From positions 45,484 to 109,483 of the forward strand of contig JAVBTX010000021.1 in the NCBI GenBank assembly GCA_031555935.1: DNA of 64,000 bases, given 5' to 3'. Below the pieces are notes generated by a model, which was not told the DNA's origin, did not search any database, and was given only the letters and a program-made list of their open reading frames with translations. This DNA comes from Roseburia_C sp031555935 (GTDB taxonomy: Bacteria; Bacillota; Clostridia; Lachnospirales; Lachnospiraceae). Made by a program: the position numbers and the translations under genes. Positions 33,832 through 42,912 of this stretch are shown in pieces. The number at the start of each line of letters is the position of its first letter. Position 1 is the stretch's first letter.

Positions 33832-34533
33832 TTATTTTACCCATGATTCGATGATAAGGCGATATCCCTTACCGCGAATTTGTTCAATATTGATGGCGTG
33901 ATTTGTACCTCCATCGTCCAGTCCGAGCTTCTTACGCAAACGGGATATATGAGGATATAGGGCATGAACATTTTCACTTCCATCGAGCCCAGAGGTCTTT
34001 TGGTACAGCTCCTGCGGAGTGAAATAAATATCCGGATTACATGCCAGAAAATGAAAAATAGTATATTCACGCGGTGTCAAAAGTGCGTCTTGTCCATCTA
34101 CATACACCCGCTTAGCGGTATGCTCAAAGGTGTATGGCCCTAATTGGCGAATCATTTTGTGACTGTTTTCCTTATCGGGGGGATTACGCAGACGACTGAC
34201 TTCGAGCATAATTGCTTCGGGCTTGACAGGCTTAAGAATATATCCGCTGGAGCCTAGTGAAAATGCATCCACTGCATAGTCGGAATAACCAGTGATAAAA
34301 ATAATGTTTGTTTTGCTGTATATCTCTTGCAAATGTTTGGCCAGTAACAGACCGCTCATACTGCCTAATTCAATATCCAAAAATGCAATATCGATGGGCG
34401 TTGTTCTGGCATAATCAAGCGCCTCTTTTGCTGAGGTAAAGCCGGCCAAAGAACACTCCGGCAAGGCTTTTCGAATGGCTTTTTTAACCATATACAAAAC
34501 GGGCTCTTCATCATCTACTGCTAGTATATTCAT
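33832..34533 (-). CDS. Response regulator, receiver plus OmpR-type winged helix
   Basis: A 233-residue protein. The receiver has acidic residues near D7/D8, the phosphoacceptor Asp53 (FLDIELG) and Lys102 (ILKPVKP). The output domain (about 130-230) is a winged helix of OmpR/PhoB type (LTPREYTIFHFLACNPDIYFT, LYPHISRLRKKLG, RGKGYRLI). It overlaps the kinase gene by 23 bp, so the pair is co-translated. It acts as a transcription factor; the adjacent surface-protein gene is one possible target. Confidence 0.95.
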   Translation of the reverse strand: MNILAVDDEEPVLYMVKKAIRKALPECSLAGFTSAKEALDYARTTPIDIAFLDIELGSMSGLLLAKHLQEIYSKTNIIFITGYSDYAVDAFSLGSSGYILKPVKPEAIMLEVSRLRNPPDKENSHKMIRQLGPYTFEHTAKRVYVDGQDALLTPREYTIFHFLACNPDIYFTPQELYQKTSGLDGSENVHALYPHISRLRKKLGLDDGGTNHAINIEQIRGKGYRLIIESWVK

Positions 34534-35863
34534 CCGTCCGAACCTCCTGCTTTGGAATTGATATTGTTACTGTTGTGCCGGTCCCTGGAATACTGGTGAT
34601 TTCCAATGTACCGCCGCACATTGCTTTTAATCTGCTGCGGACGTTTTCAATTCCAACATGGTGACGTCCATCATGGATACTTTTCTGCGTATCAAAACCC
34701 ACTCCATTATCTGTTACCGTAATATACCAACACGCTTCATCTTCAAATGTGCGTAATATTATTTTTCCACCTTCATCACGTTTGACAATTCCATGTCTCA
34801 CAGCATTTTCTGCGATTGGCTGAAGTGATAACGCCGGCAGCAAAAAGTCCGTAATCGGTGTGTCATATTCTGCTTGAATTCTGTTTCCGAATCGTCTTTT
34901 TTCCAATGACAGATAGAGGTTTGTATGCAGCAATTCTTGTTGGAAAGGAATCGGTTTTTTTTGAGTCAATGAATCCATGTTTCCGCGCAGATAAGCTGAA
35001 AAATCTTGTAAAGCAGACACCGCCCGTTTGGCACCGTCAATCTCACATAAATATTCTATGGATACCAGCGAATTATAAAGAAAATGCGGTTGAATCTGAC
35101 TGAGCATTACAGAAATGCGAGCCTCAGCCAGCTCCATTTCCTGAGCCTTTAATTGCATCCGGAGCTCAACTTGGAGGTTGACATAAACTAAATATAAAGT
35201 GAAAGCAATACCGATACCAGCCAGATAAAAACCAGAAAATACTATCTCAAAAATATAAAGTACAATTGGTAAAACCGAATAAATCAGCAGTGTCAGCCAT
35301 TCTCTAACTTTGAACAGCTTTATATAGTAAATAATCGTACCTGCAAAAATAAGCAGTGCTAATGTTGGCAGCACATCAGATATCCAGAAGGTATCCTGCC
35401 TGATATAGTTGTTATTTGCATCAAATAAAACATACAGATTCATATGGGATGCTATCATTGCCAGTAACACATTAAGGGCACCTATCATCGCCATCAAATA
35501 GAACGGTTTCTTAGAAACGGATGCTTTTGTGCTCATATACTCGTAGAGGTAAAAAGCAAACGTGATAATCTGCAGCCCGGCCGAGCTATAGCTAAATACA
35601 TCCAGCACACGAATTGCGATATTTATGACAGGGCTTGTCTGACCAATTATAAGCTCTACTAAAAAATCAGCCACCAGTGCCATAAAGATAAGCAACACTG
35701 TCAGAAAAAAGAAACGGTTTATGCGTTTTTTTAAGTTTTCGGAGAATATTGTCAAAATTAAAACAGAAATAATAAGGATAAATGAACTCATCCCAAATCC
35801 TAAATATACAATATTTTCTGATACCAATATAGTCACCCTTCCTTCAACTCGTTTACGCTCCAT
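34511..35863 (-). CDS. LytS-like sensor histidine kinase with about seven membrane helices
   Basis: A 450-residue kinase. Transmembrane helices fill about 15-240. The His-kinase box is QIQPHFLYNSL with His260; the ATP-binding N box is QPIAENAVRHGIVK and the G box DNGVGFD and GIENVRSRL. This is the HPK8 (His_kinase) class. Start uncertain: the 35863 ATG has no binding site, and a TTG 12 codons on has GGAAGG before it. It is cognate, by overlap, to the OmpR-type regulator. Confidence 0.92.
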   Translation of the reverse strand: MERKRVEGRVTILVSENIVYLGFGMSSFILIISVLILTIFSENLKKRINRFFFLTVLLIFMALVADFLVELIIGQTSPVINIAIRVLDVFSYSSAGLQIITFAFYLYEYMSTKASVSKKPFYLMAMIGALNVLLAMIASHMNLYVLFDANNNYIRQDTFWISDVLPTLALLIFAGTIIYYIKLFKVREWLTLLIYSVLPIVLYIFEIVFSGFYLAGIGIAFTLYLVYVNLQVELRMQLKAQEMELAEARISVMLSQIQPHFLYNSLVSIEYLCEIDGAKRAVSALQDFSAYLRGNMDSLTQKKPIPFQQELLHTNLYLSLEKRRFGNRIQAEYDTPITDFLLPALSLQPIAENAVRHGIVKRDEGGKIILRTFEDEACWYITVTDNGVGFDTQKSIHDGRHHVGIENVRSRLKAMCGGTLEITSIPGTGTTVTISIPKQEVRTDEYTSSR

Positions 35864-35896
35864 TATATCAAATCGCTAGCGCGTTGGCTAGCCTAG

Positions 35897-36811
35897 CTAC
35901 TTGTTTTTCTCTACTCTTTTTCTTTTCCCGATGCTCCATTTACTTTCTGATAGAAACAGTCCTGCTAAGGCAAGAACTGTACCTCCAATTGCCATTGGGG
36001 TTAGTTGCTCACGTAAGACTATGGCAGAGGTTGCAACTGTTATCACAGGCACTATATAGATATAAATGCTTGTCTTAACTGCTCCTAACAACTTAACTGC
36101 ATAATTCCAGGTTACAAAACAAAGTGCTGATGCTCCTAGACCCAAGAACAACAGGTTGTATAAGTATTTAGGTGTTGAAAATCTTGAAAAATCCAATTTA
36201 AAATCAAAAAGAAAAAGCATTGGCAACATGAAAAGTATACCATATAAAAAAACACGCCGAGTCGTTTGAATTGTGTGATACCCATAACTGCTGATTTTCT
36301 TTGTAAGTAAAGAGTAAATCGCCCAAACTAAAGCTGCAACAATTGCCAATATATCTCCGACTAGATTTAACTCCAATTTTGAACCATTAAAGCTTATCAA
36401 ACAAATTCCTGCCATTGCAACAATAAATCCAACAAAGAAATTACTATTTAAGCGTTCCTCTGTTTTCATAAAAAAACGTGATAGTATAACGGTAAAAAAT
36501 GGCGCAGTTGATATGATAATACCTACATTCGATGCCATTGTATAAGTCAATGCAATATTCTCCAGTAAGTAGTAAAGACATATCCCGCTTAGTCCTGCTA
36601 ATGCAAAAGTGATTTCCTGCTTAATATTGGTTTTACTAAGTCGTTTCGGATAAACAAGAATCAAAACTAGCAAGCCAAGTAAAAACCTAAAAAACAAAAT
36701 TTCAACTGGCTGAAAATCCGTAAGTAATATTTTGGTTGAAATAAAAGTTGTTCCCCATATAACAATTGTTATTAGAGCTGATATATGTCCTATAGTATTT
36801 TGGTTTTTCAT
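35897..36811 (-). CDS. DMT-superfamily (EamA) exporter
   Basis: A 304-residue protein with ten hydrophobic helices in two EamA repeats (first about 10-140, second about 155-290), typical of amino-acid or metabolite exporters. It ends with a Lys/Arg-rich tail (GKRKRVEKNK). It follows the AraC regulator by 6 bp. Substrate unknown. Confidence 0.9.
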   Translation of the reverse strand: MKNQNTIGHISALITIVIWGTTFISTKILLTDFQPVEILFFRFLLGLLVLILVYPKRLSKTNIKQEITFALAGLSGICLYYLLENIALTYTMASNVGIIISTAPFFTVILSRFFMKTEERLNSNFFVGFIVAMAGICLISFNGSKLELNLVGDILAIVAALVWAIYSLLTKKISSYGYHTIQTTRRVFLYGILFMLPMLFLFDFKLDFSRFSTPKYLYNLLFLGLGASALCFVTWNYAVKLLGAVKTSIYIYIVPVITVATSAIVLREQLTPMAIGGTVLALAGLFLSESKWSIGKRKRVEKNK

Positions 36812-36817
36812 CTTTTT

Positions 36818-37642
36818 TTAATCCTCTTTATTTTCTTTAAATATGTTTCTGTATTCGGCAGGCGAAAGCCCAATAAACATACGAAAGAAATTTGAGAAAT
36901 GACTCTGGTCGGAAAATCCCGTTTGTAGTGCAGCATCAATGGGTAAAACTCCTTTTTCCAAAAGTTCCTTGGCTTTATTTATGCGAATTGTTTGCAAGTA
37001 TCGATAAGGTGTAACACCTTTTATTTTTGTAAATGTTCTAAGCAATGTAGATTTACTCAAGCAACTGCATTTCACAAGATTATCCAATGTAATATGCTCT
37101 GCAAAATGCTGCTCCATGAACGCACAGGTCTGCTTAATTTCATCCTCATGTTCGGTTGATTTTTTTTCATACACTTGCCCATATTGTTGAATAAGTGATG
37201 ACATCAGAAACAACAGTAATTCCTCCTTTTGAAATTCCTTCGAGCCATCCATAATCATTTGATGAAGTAAACTCAAGATATTAACAGTGTCATCATCAGT
37301 AATAACATTCTGAGCAAATACTGGTAGATACTTCTTGCCAGTTACTTCTTCCATTAAGCACAACATAGTCTCCGTTGGAATGTTGAGTGCCCGATAATCT
37401 AGCGTTGCATTGTCGCATTGACTACAGCTATGATTGTCATTCGGATTAAACAGCAGAATCATGTTTTGACCCACTGTGTATTCCCGGTTTTTACATGATA
37501 AGAAGCGTACCCCACTTTCGATAAATCCTATTACATAATAATCATGAAAGTGATTTGGAAACGGCTTATCAATTCCTTCAAAACGATATGCTTCGAGGTG
37601 TAGCTCCTCATCATAGCAAATTGATTTTATTTCTTTTTTCAT
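36818..37642 (-). CDS. AraC-family regulator with cupin sensor domain
   Basis: A 274-residue protein. The ATG at 37642 has AAGGAAG 8 bp upstream. N-terminal cupin-like domain (FPNHFHDYYVIGFIESG) would bind a ligand; the C-terminal two helix-turn-helix units (CSCLSKSTLLRTFTKIKGVTPYRYLQTIRINKAKELL and TGFSDQSHFSNFFRMFIGLSPAEYR in regions 190-260) are classical. Control of the downstream exporter gene is likely. Confidence 0.93.
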   Translation of the reverse strand: MKKEIKSICYDEELHLEAYRFEGIDKPFPNHFHDYYVIGFIESGVRFLSCKNREYTVGQNMILLFNPNDNHSCSQCDNATLDYRALNIPTETMLCLMEEVTGKKYLPVFAQNVITDDDTVNILSLLHQMIMDGSKEFQKEELLLFLMSSLIQQYGQVYEKKSTEHEDEIKQTCAFMEQHFAEHITLDNLVKCSCLSKSTLLRTFTKIKGVTPYRYLQTIRINKAKELLEKGVLPIDAALQTGFSDQSHFSNFFRMFIGLSPAEYRNIFKENKED

Positions 37643-37732
37643 GTCCGCACTTCCTTTCACTGTTCAATGTTACAGCAAATGTTTCGTGGTTTCTTGTATG
37701 ATATCTTCAAAATCTCTCGGAAAATATGCAAC

Positions 37733-37820
37733 GCCGAAAACCCTGATTTACAAAGTTTTCGGCGTTATTTCTGGCGTCCCCGAGACAATTTGAACGTCCG
37801 GCCCCTCGCTTAGGAGACAA
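37733..37820 (-). repeat. Diverged copy of the tRNA-Arg 3' end with its terminator
   Basis: On the minus strand the segment starting at 37817 reads CTCCTAAG then GGCCGGACGTTCAAATTG, GGGGACG and the hairpin GCCGAAAAC/GTTTTCGGC (37733-37763). It aligns over its length with the 3' half of tRNA-Arg (39392 to 39351) plus its terminator at 39308-39338, the same order and strand, with roughly a quarter of positions changed. It has no 5' half. This is the form left by site-specific integration at a tRNA 3' end or by decay of a duplicated tRNA. Confidence 0.7.
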
Positions 37821-37883
37821 ATACTTCCACTGCAACTCTCCGAAGCCAATCCTTTGCCATTTCGTTAAAAATTGGTTCATTAT

Positions 37884-38423
37884 CTATCTTCCGGTTACTT
37901 CAAACATAAATTGGGTCATATCTTCAATACTATCAACTGCCCCATCCTTGACCCATTCCAATAAAACTCTAAAAAGACCGGAAGCTATGAACTGCGAAAA
38001 GTATCTTTCATAAAAATGAGAATTATTAAATTTGACAGTTTCACTTTCAAAAAATCCAGTCACATATATGCAGAATTGTTCATAAAAAATATGGGATAAT
38101 TCTGCTGTTACTAAAATATTAATGAAATCTCCATACTCTTTAAAATATAAAAAGAATTGCTTTATCCTATTTAGTTTGCTCTTGTTTTCCAACGCCTGTA
38201 ATTGTACCAAAAGATTTTGGAATAAATCACGAAGAAAAAAGATTATAATATCCTCTTTTTTTTCATAATTTCTATAAAAAGCAGCACGTGATACCCCTGC
38301 CACTTTCGTAATCTCAGTTATGGTTAATTCACTGAAAGCTCGATGCTCCAACAATTTCATAAGCGCAGTAAAAACAGATTCTTTTGTAATTCTTTTCTGT
38401 GTTTCAGAATATGGTTCAGACAT
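37884..38423 (-). CDS. TetR-family regulator (TetR_C-like)
   Basis: A 179-residue repressor with the N-terminal helix-turn-helix TITEITKVAGVSRAAFYRNYEKKEDII. AGGAGG precedes its ATG. It is divergent from the SDR gene, and a perfect 16-bp palindrome lies between them; control of both is likely. It lies within the segment bounded by tRNA-Arg and its partial copy. Confidence 0.92.
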   Translation of the reverse strand: MSEPYSETQKRITKESVFTALMKLLEHRAFSELTITEITKVAGVSRAAFYRNYEKKEDIIIFFLRDLFQNLLVQLQALENKSKLNRIKQFFLYFKEYGDFINILVTAELSHIFYEQFCIYVTGFFESETVKFNNSHFYERYFSQFIASGLFRVLLEWVKDGAVDSIEDMTQFMFEVTGR

Positions 38424-38448
38424 AACAGTTTCCTCCTAAATGTAACAG

Positions 38449-38464
38449 ATGGGCTATAGCCCAT
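38449..38464. promoter_or_regulatory. Perfect 16-bp palindrome between tetR and the SDR gene
   Basis: ATGGGCTATAGCCCAT is self-complementary over its whole length. It lies 26 bp from the TetR start and ends where a TTGACT (38464-38469) starts on the SDR side. A TetR dimer operator is the natural reading. Confidence 0.7.
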
Positions 38465-38544
38465 TGACTTCTCATTTTCTCTAGTATACACTGTTTTTAT
38501 ATAAGTGACAAGTGTAACGCATGAAAACAGAGGAGGAATGTAAA

Positions 38545-39267
38545 ATGAACTTAAAATCTGATACCATTTTAATTACTGGAGGCACATCGGGAATTGGTCT
38601 TGAAATGGCTAAACAGCTCATAGCATTAGGAAACATAGTTATCGTAACAGGCAGGGATATTAAAAAACTGGAAGAAACAAAAAAAGAATTGCCTTCTGTT
38701 CACATATACCAAAGCGATGTAAGTAACTCGAAATCAATATGTGAGCTATATTCAAAGATAATTTCTGATTTTCCTAATCTAAATATTTTAATAAATAACG
38801 CAGGAATTATGCGAGCAATTGACTTTAATAATACAGAGTACGATAAAGTCTGCGATGAAATCGATATAAATCTGAGTGGTCCTATCCGTATGGCTCAACA
38901 GTTTTTGCCGCAGTTAAAGAAGCAATCAGAGGCAGCCATTATTAATGTTTCTTCAGGTCTTGCATTTATTACATTTCCTAAAACACCTATATACAGTGCT
39001 GCAAAGATTGGCATACATGCTTATACCAAGTCGCTTCGTTTGCAATTAAAAAACACCAACGTAAAAGTGTTCGAGCTTGCACCTCCGAAAACTTCAAAAC
39101 CTCTTTTTAACCGTGATAGTTCTAATTCTGATAAAAATAACAATATGCCAACGATGGATGTTCCAGACGTGGTTAAAGCTATGATTAAAAATATAAAAAG
39201 AGATAAGTTTGAAATTCTACCAGGTATGAGTAAATTACTTAAGTTGGCAGGACGATTTACACTTTAA
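38545..39267 (+). CDS. Short-chain dehydrogenase/reductase (DltE-like)
   Basis: A 240-residue NAD(P)-dependent oxidoreductase. ATG 38545 follows GAGGAGG. Motifs: TGGTSGIG (dinucleotide loop), NNAGI (strand 4), catalytic Ser in NVSSGLAF and the YSAAK active-site pair. The substrate is unknown. It is divergent from the TetR gene and shares the palindrome with it. It ends ahead of tRNA-Arg, which is on the opposite strand. Confidence 0.93.
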   Translation: MNLKSDTILITGGTSGIGLEMAKQLIALGNIVIVTGRDIKKLEETKKELPSVHIYQSDVSNSKSICELYSKIISDFPNLNILINNAGIMRAIDFNNTEYDKVCDEIDINLSGPIRMAQQFLPQLKKQSEAAIINVSSGLAFITFPKTPIYSAAKIGIHAYTKSLRLQLKNTNVKVFELAPPKTSKPLFNRDSSNSDKNNNMPTMDVPDVVKAMIKNIKRDKFEILPGMSKLLKLAGRFTL

Positions 39268-39307
39268 TTACGTTTGTACTAAAATAACTCCCCATGCCAA
39301 AAATTTA

Positions 39308-39338
39308 GCCGAAAACCTTCTGTTTAAAGGCTTTCGGC
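39308..39338 (-). terminator. Terminator of tRNA-Arg
   Basis: GCCGAAA...TTTCGGC hairpin (minus strand) 12 bp past the tRNA 3' end, followed by TAAATTTTTGG. The same hairpin type follows the partial tRNA copy at 37733. Confidence 0.75.
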
Positions 39339-39350
39339 GTTGTTGTCTGA

Positions 39351-39424
39351 TGTCCCTGACACGATTTGAACGTGCGGCCTTCCCCTTAGGAGGGGGACGC
39401 TCTATCCAGCTGAGCTACAGAGAC
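39351..39424 (-). tRNA. tRNA-Arg (CCT anticodon)
   Basis: Minus-strand cloverleaf: acceptor GTCTCTG with CAGGGAC (one G-T), discriminator A, D-arm AGCTCAGCTGGATAGAGC, anticodon stem CCCC/GGGG around loop CTCCTAA, T-loop CGTTCAAATCG. CCA is not encoded. Its 3' half is repeated, diverged, 1.6 kb downstream. Confidence 0.96.
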
Positions 39425-39477
39425 ATGTATGAAATTGTTGAACTTTTGCGCTAGTTTAGATTTGAACAATCTGCTGC

Positions 39478-40359
39478 TTAGGCCTGCTGTTGATAATTCA
39501 TGCGGCCCTGCATCCAAATATTGCCCTTGAACCTTCGGCCAACTTCTGGTTGCCCAAGTAAGTCTTTTTCATTGATGCAGACATCATAAACTAAATCATT
39601 ACAATCTAACGCCATTATAAATATTTTTTGATTTGTCAAAATGTTTTTTACAACCTGAACATCTAAGATTTCTCCTAGTATCGAATACTGGTCACTTTCC
39701 ACACCATATGGCATAAAGTATGTGTCAACAATACTTAAGATATCTTCATTTGCAATTCTTCTGGTTAACATTGAATAAGTATCAATATCCTCCAGCGTCA
39801 GATTCTCAATTGCATCTTCATCGCCATCTCTTGCTGCCGCAATTAAATGGTTTCGATTAGAACTATTCTTCTCTGTATTTTGAATCTGTTTTTCATTCTT
39901 ATTGATTGGCAGTAATATCTTTCCTTCTAATGAAAGTGCTGACAATGTTGTTGACAGTCCCTGCATTTTGTTCTGCAATTTTTTCTCAGACAGGTACTCT
40001 GATATATTCTGCAAATAGAATATTAGGGTTACACCTAATTTTACCTCATCACATATTCCGGCATAGGATTCTTTGTCGGAATGTTTTTCGATATCAACAG
40101 TTTCATGAGTTGTAATTCCTTTTCCAAGAAAATAAGGGATGTAGTACTCTGCTACAAATGGTTCATCTTCAGTGTACTCACCACAGACATAGATTCCGAT
40201 GGATTCACCAAATGATTTATCAAAAATTGCAATATCATTATTTTTTGAATCCGATACGATTTCCATTTTATCCGGTTGCTCGACAATATTAAGTACCAGT
40301 TCGTCAATTTTCTTTTTGTTCATATTATCAAAACCAATTGCTCTTAAATAGCTATGCAT
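39478..40359 (-). CDS. DUF3881 family protein
   Basis: A 293-residue protein. The ATG at 40359 has AAAGGGGG before it and gives the typical start MHSYLRAIGF; longer versions lack a site. EYYIPYFLGKGITTHETVDIEKHSDKESYAGICDE is the recognisable DUF3881 core. Found mainly in Lachnospiraceae; function unknown. It is a soluble cytoplasmic protein with no catalytic motif visible. Confidence 0.85.
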   Translation of the reverse strand: MHSYLRAIGFDNMNKKKIDELVLNIVEQPDKMEIVSDSKNNDIAIFDKSFGESIGIYVCGEYTEDEPFVAEYYIPYFLGKGITTHETVDIEKHSDKESYAGICDEVKLGVTLIFYLQNISEYLSEKKLQNKMQGLSTTLSALSLEGKILLPINKNEKQIQNTEKNSSNRNHLIAAARDGDEDAIENLTLEDIDTYSMLTRRIANEDILSIVDTYFMPYGVESDQYSILGEILDVQVVKNILTNQKIFIMALDCNDLVYDVCINEKDLLGQPEVGRRFKGNIWMQGRMNYQQQA

Positions 40360-40475
40360 TGTACTACCCCCTTTCTTGTTTTTGTCCAGTAGTCTTATTA
40401 TATAATAGGAACTATGTTTTTGCAATTTGAATTATTATTTATTCATACAAATATTTTTTATTCATACGAATATTT

Positions 40476-40976
40476 TTATTCGTTAGAATGCTTTGCCATA
40501 TCGAGTGCTTCTTGCTCTTCTTCCGAAAGTGTAATGATGGAATTACCATCAATAATTTCTTTGATATAAGTATAGCAGCCTTCCCTGGTATGCATGGCAT
40601 TGATTACAAATCCTTCGTTTTTTTCATTCAGCATTGCCAGCGAAAAACTTAATTTTCCGCCCATCTCACGAAATGCATCATATTTTACCAATCCCATTTT
40701 CTGGTAAGTAAACTTCATACCTTTAAATAACTTTTCAATATCTCTTTCATTGGTACTGTTTGAGATTAATAATGAATCGACTTGATCCAGTCGTTTGGTT
40801 AAGATATCTTCTAATGACTTTGCATTCTTGCCGCTCATAAAAATCTTGTATCTTTTCTTTAACTTACTTATCTGAACAACATTTACAATCACCAAAATAA
40901 TAAGTGCCAGCACCAATACTGCTAAACCAATTACAATATAATCTACATCTATTCCCAAATATTCTGTAATGCTCAT
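40476..40976 (-). CDS. DUF4446 family membrane protein
   Basis: A 166-residue protein with one N-terminal transmembrane helix (about 15-38), a helical linker and a globular domain beginning KGMKFTYQKMGLVKYDAFREMGG, then SFSLAMLNEKNEGFVI. This is the standard DUF4446 pattern next to parAB in Clostridia. Function unknown. It starts 46 bp after the parB stop. Confidence 0.88.
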   Translation of the reverse strand: MSITEYLGIDVDYIVIGLAVLVLALIILVIVNVVQISKLKKRYKIFMSGKNAKSLEDILTKRLDQVDSLLISNSTNERDIEKLFKGMKFTYQKMGLVKYDAFREMGGKLSFSLAMLNEKNEGFVINAMHTREGCYTYIKEIIDGNSIITLSEEEQEALDMAKHSNE

Positions 40977-41021
40977 CGCTATTCCTCTTTCATCCTATAT
41001 CGTATTTAGAACATCTGTTTG

Positions 41022-41915
41022 TTACTTTTTAATTGTCTGTAGTAATTCATAAATGCGGTCCAATTCCTGAGGTGAGTAATACTCTATTTCAATCTTTCCT
41101 TTCATGGAATCTTTCTGATTAATCATTACCTTTGTACCAAGGATGGTTTTCATTTTTTCTTCAACTTCCTGGTAGATTGCATCTAGTTTTATTTTTTCAG
41201 CATTGTTATCCTTAGCTGGTGAAAGCTTCTGTTTCTGCAATTTTTTAACAAGTTTTTCAGTTTCACGTACCGATAATTTTTCATCAAATATCTTCTGCGC
41301 AATCGAAAATTGTTTTTCTTCATCAGCAATTCCAAGTAATGCTCTGGCATGTCCGGTTGCTATCATATCATCAATTACCATCTGCTGAACGCGGTCATTT
41401 AATTTCAACAGACGCATTGAATTGGTTACAGCAGTTCTACTCTTTGATACACGTTCAGCTACTTCATCTTGTTTTAAATTAAACTCATTGAGAAGACGTT
41501 TATATGCAATTGCTTCTTCGATTGGATTTAGGTTTTCACGCTGAATGTTTTCGATTAAAGAAATCTCAACAATCTCTTGTTCAGTCAGCTTCTTAACAAT
41601 AACTGGAACCTTTTTTAATCCTGCAAGCTTGGCAGCTCGCCATCTTCTCTCGCCAGCAATTATTTCATAGTAACCATCTTTGTCCTGAACAAGTAATGGC
41701 TGTAATACACCAAACTGTTTAATAGATTCCGATAACTCTATCAACGCATCTTCATCGAAATTCTTTCTCGGCTGGTCTTTGTTTGGTTCTACTTTCGAAA
41801 TTGGTACCTCTATATCACTCTTTTCAACTACTGGATTTTCATTATTAGTTGTTCCAACTTTATCTGCAATCAAGGAGTCTAATCCTTTTCCTAATCCGCC
41901 TTTCTTAACTGCCAT
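41022..41915 (-). CDS. parB: Chromosome partitioning protein ParB (Spo0J)
   Basis: A 297-residue CTP-dependent DNA clamp that loads at parS. The N-terminal domain contains IPISKV-type start, EIIAGERRWRAAKLAGLKKVPVI (nucleotide-binding GERRxRA) and the NIQRENLNPIEEA segment; the central helix-turn-helix is LKQDEVAERVSKSRTAVTNSM. The C-terminal dimer domain ends LLQTIKK. It starts 2 bp before parA's stop, so the two are co-translated. Three parS sites lie upstream. Confidence 0.97.
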   Translation of the reverse strand: MAVKKGGLGKGLDSLIADKVGTTNNENPVVEKSDIEVPISKVEPNKDQPRKNFDEDALIELSESIKQFGVLQPLLVQDKDGYYEIIAGERRWRAAKLAGLKKVPVIVKKLTEQEIVEISLIENIQRENLNPIEEAIAYKRLLNEFNLKQDEVAERVSKSRTAVTNSMRLLKLNDRVQQMVIDDMIATGHARALLGIADEEKQFSIAQKIFDEKLSVRETEKLVKKLQKQKLSPAKDNNAEKIKLDAIYQEVEEKMKTILGTKVMINQKDSMKGKIEIEYYSPQELDRIYELLQTIKK

Positions 41916-41916
41916 C

Positions 41917-42684
41917 TTATAAGTCCCCCCTGTCCATTACTTCTTTTGCCAATAAACGATAACTTTCTGCTCCGGCTGACTTGGAATCATATAAATTAAT
42001 TGGCTGTCCATGACTTGGTGCTTCTGCTAAACGTACATTTCTTGGAATAATTGTTTTATAAATTGTAGTATTAAGATTATCTTTTACGTTGTTTACTACT
42101 TCATTTGATAAATTTGTCCGAGAATCATACATAGTAAATACGACACCTTCCATTATCAGATTTGGATTCAGTCTTTCCTGTACTAAATCAATTGTATGGA
42201 TTAACTGACTGATTCCCTCCAATGCATAATACTCACACTGAATTGGAACAAGGATTGTATCTGCGGTTGTCATCGCATTTATGGTTAACATGTTTAAAGA
42301 AGGTGGACAATCTATAATAACATATTCATAATCCTCTCTAACATAATCAATCTGGTTTTTTAAAATATATTCCTTATCATTAATTCCTAATAACTCAATC
42401 TCAGCTCCTGCAAGATTTACATTAGAAGGAATTAGTTCTAAGTTCTCAATCTCTGTTTTATGTATACTTTCTTTAACAGTACATTCATCTAATATTAATT
42501 CATATACTGTGTTTTCCATTTCACTCTTATCAACACCAAGTCCGCTAGTTGTATTTCCCTGTGGGTCTAAGTCTATAACTAAAATCTTTTTTCCTGCTTC
42601 TGCAAGACATGCTGATAAGTTGATAGATGTTGTTGTTTTACCAACTCCACCTTTTTGATTTGCAACTGCAATAATTCTTCCCAT
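41917..42684 (-). CDS. parA: Chromosome partitioning ATPase ParA (Soj)
   Basis: A 255-residue Walker ATPase that, with ParB, organises and segregates the origin. KGGVGKTTTSINL is the deviant Walker A; the DLDPQGN, PPSLN and QCEYYALEG motifs follow. The ATG at 42684 is preceded by a weak GAAAG-type site. It heads parA-parB on the minus strand and faces the parS sites. Confidence 0.97.
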   Translation of the reverse strand: MGRIIAVANQKGGVGKTTTSINLSACLAEAGKKILVIDLDPQGNTTSGLGVDKSEMENTVYELILDECTVKESIHKTEIENLELIPSNVNLAGAEIELLGINDKEYILKNQIDYVREDYEYVIIDCPPSLNMLTINAMTTADTILVPIQCEYYALEGISQLIHTIDLVQERLNPNLIMEGVVFTMYDSRTNLSNEVVNNVKDNLNTTIYKTIIPRNVRLAEAPSHGQPINLYDSKSAGAESYRLLAKEVMDRGDL

Positions 42685-42832
42685 TCTAATTTTCCTTTCT
42701 AGTAAAAATATTCTTTTTTAAATTATAATCTCTTTAGCAGCTATTATTATAACACATATTAAATGTAATAAACATATAAAATTTATGGATAATCCTTAAT
42801 TTTATAATTATTTTTATATAAATGTTTCACGT

Positions 42833-42848
42833 GAAACTTTAGTTCGCT
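42833..42848. promoter_or_regulatory. parS site 1
   Basis: TGTTTCACGTGAAACT matches the ParB consensus TGTTTCACGTGAAACA at 15 of 16 positions. It lies in the intergenic region upstream of parA. Confidence 0.9.
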
Positions 42849-42912
42849 TACAACTTAATGTTGTACTTTTGTAATCAGAGGAACACAATCTATTGTGCTT
42901 TTCATGTATTAA

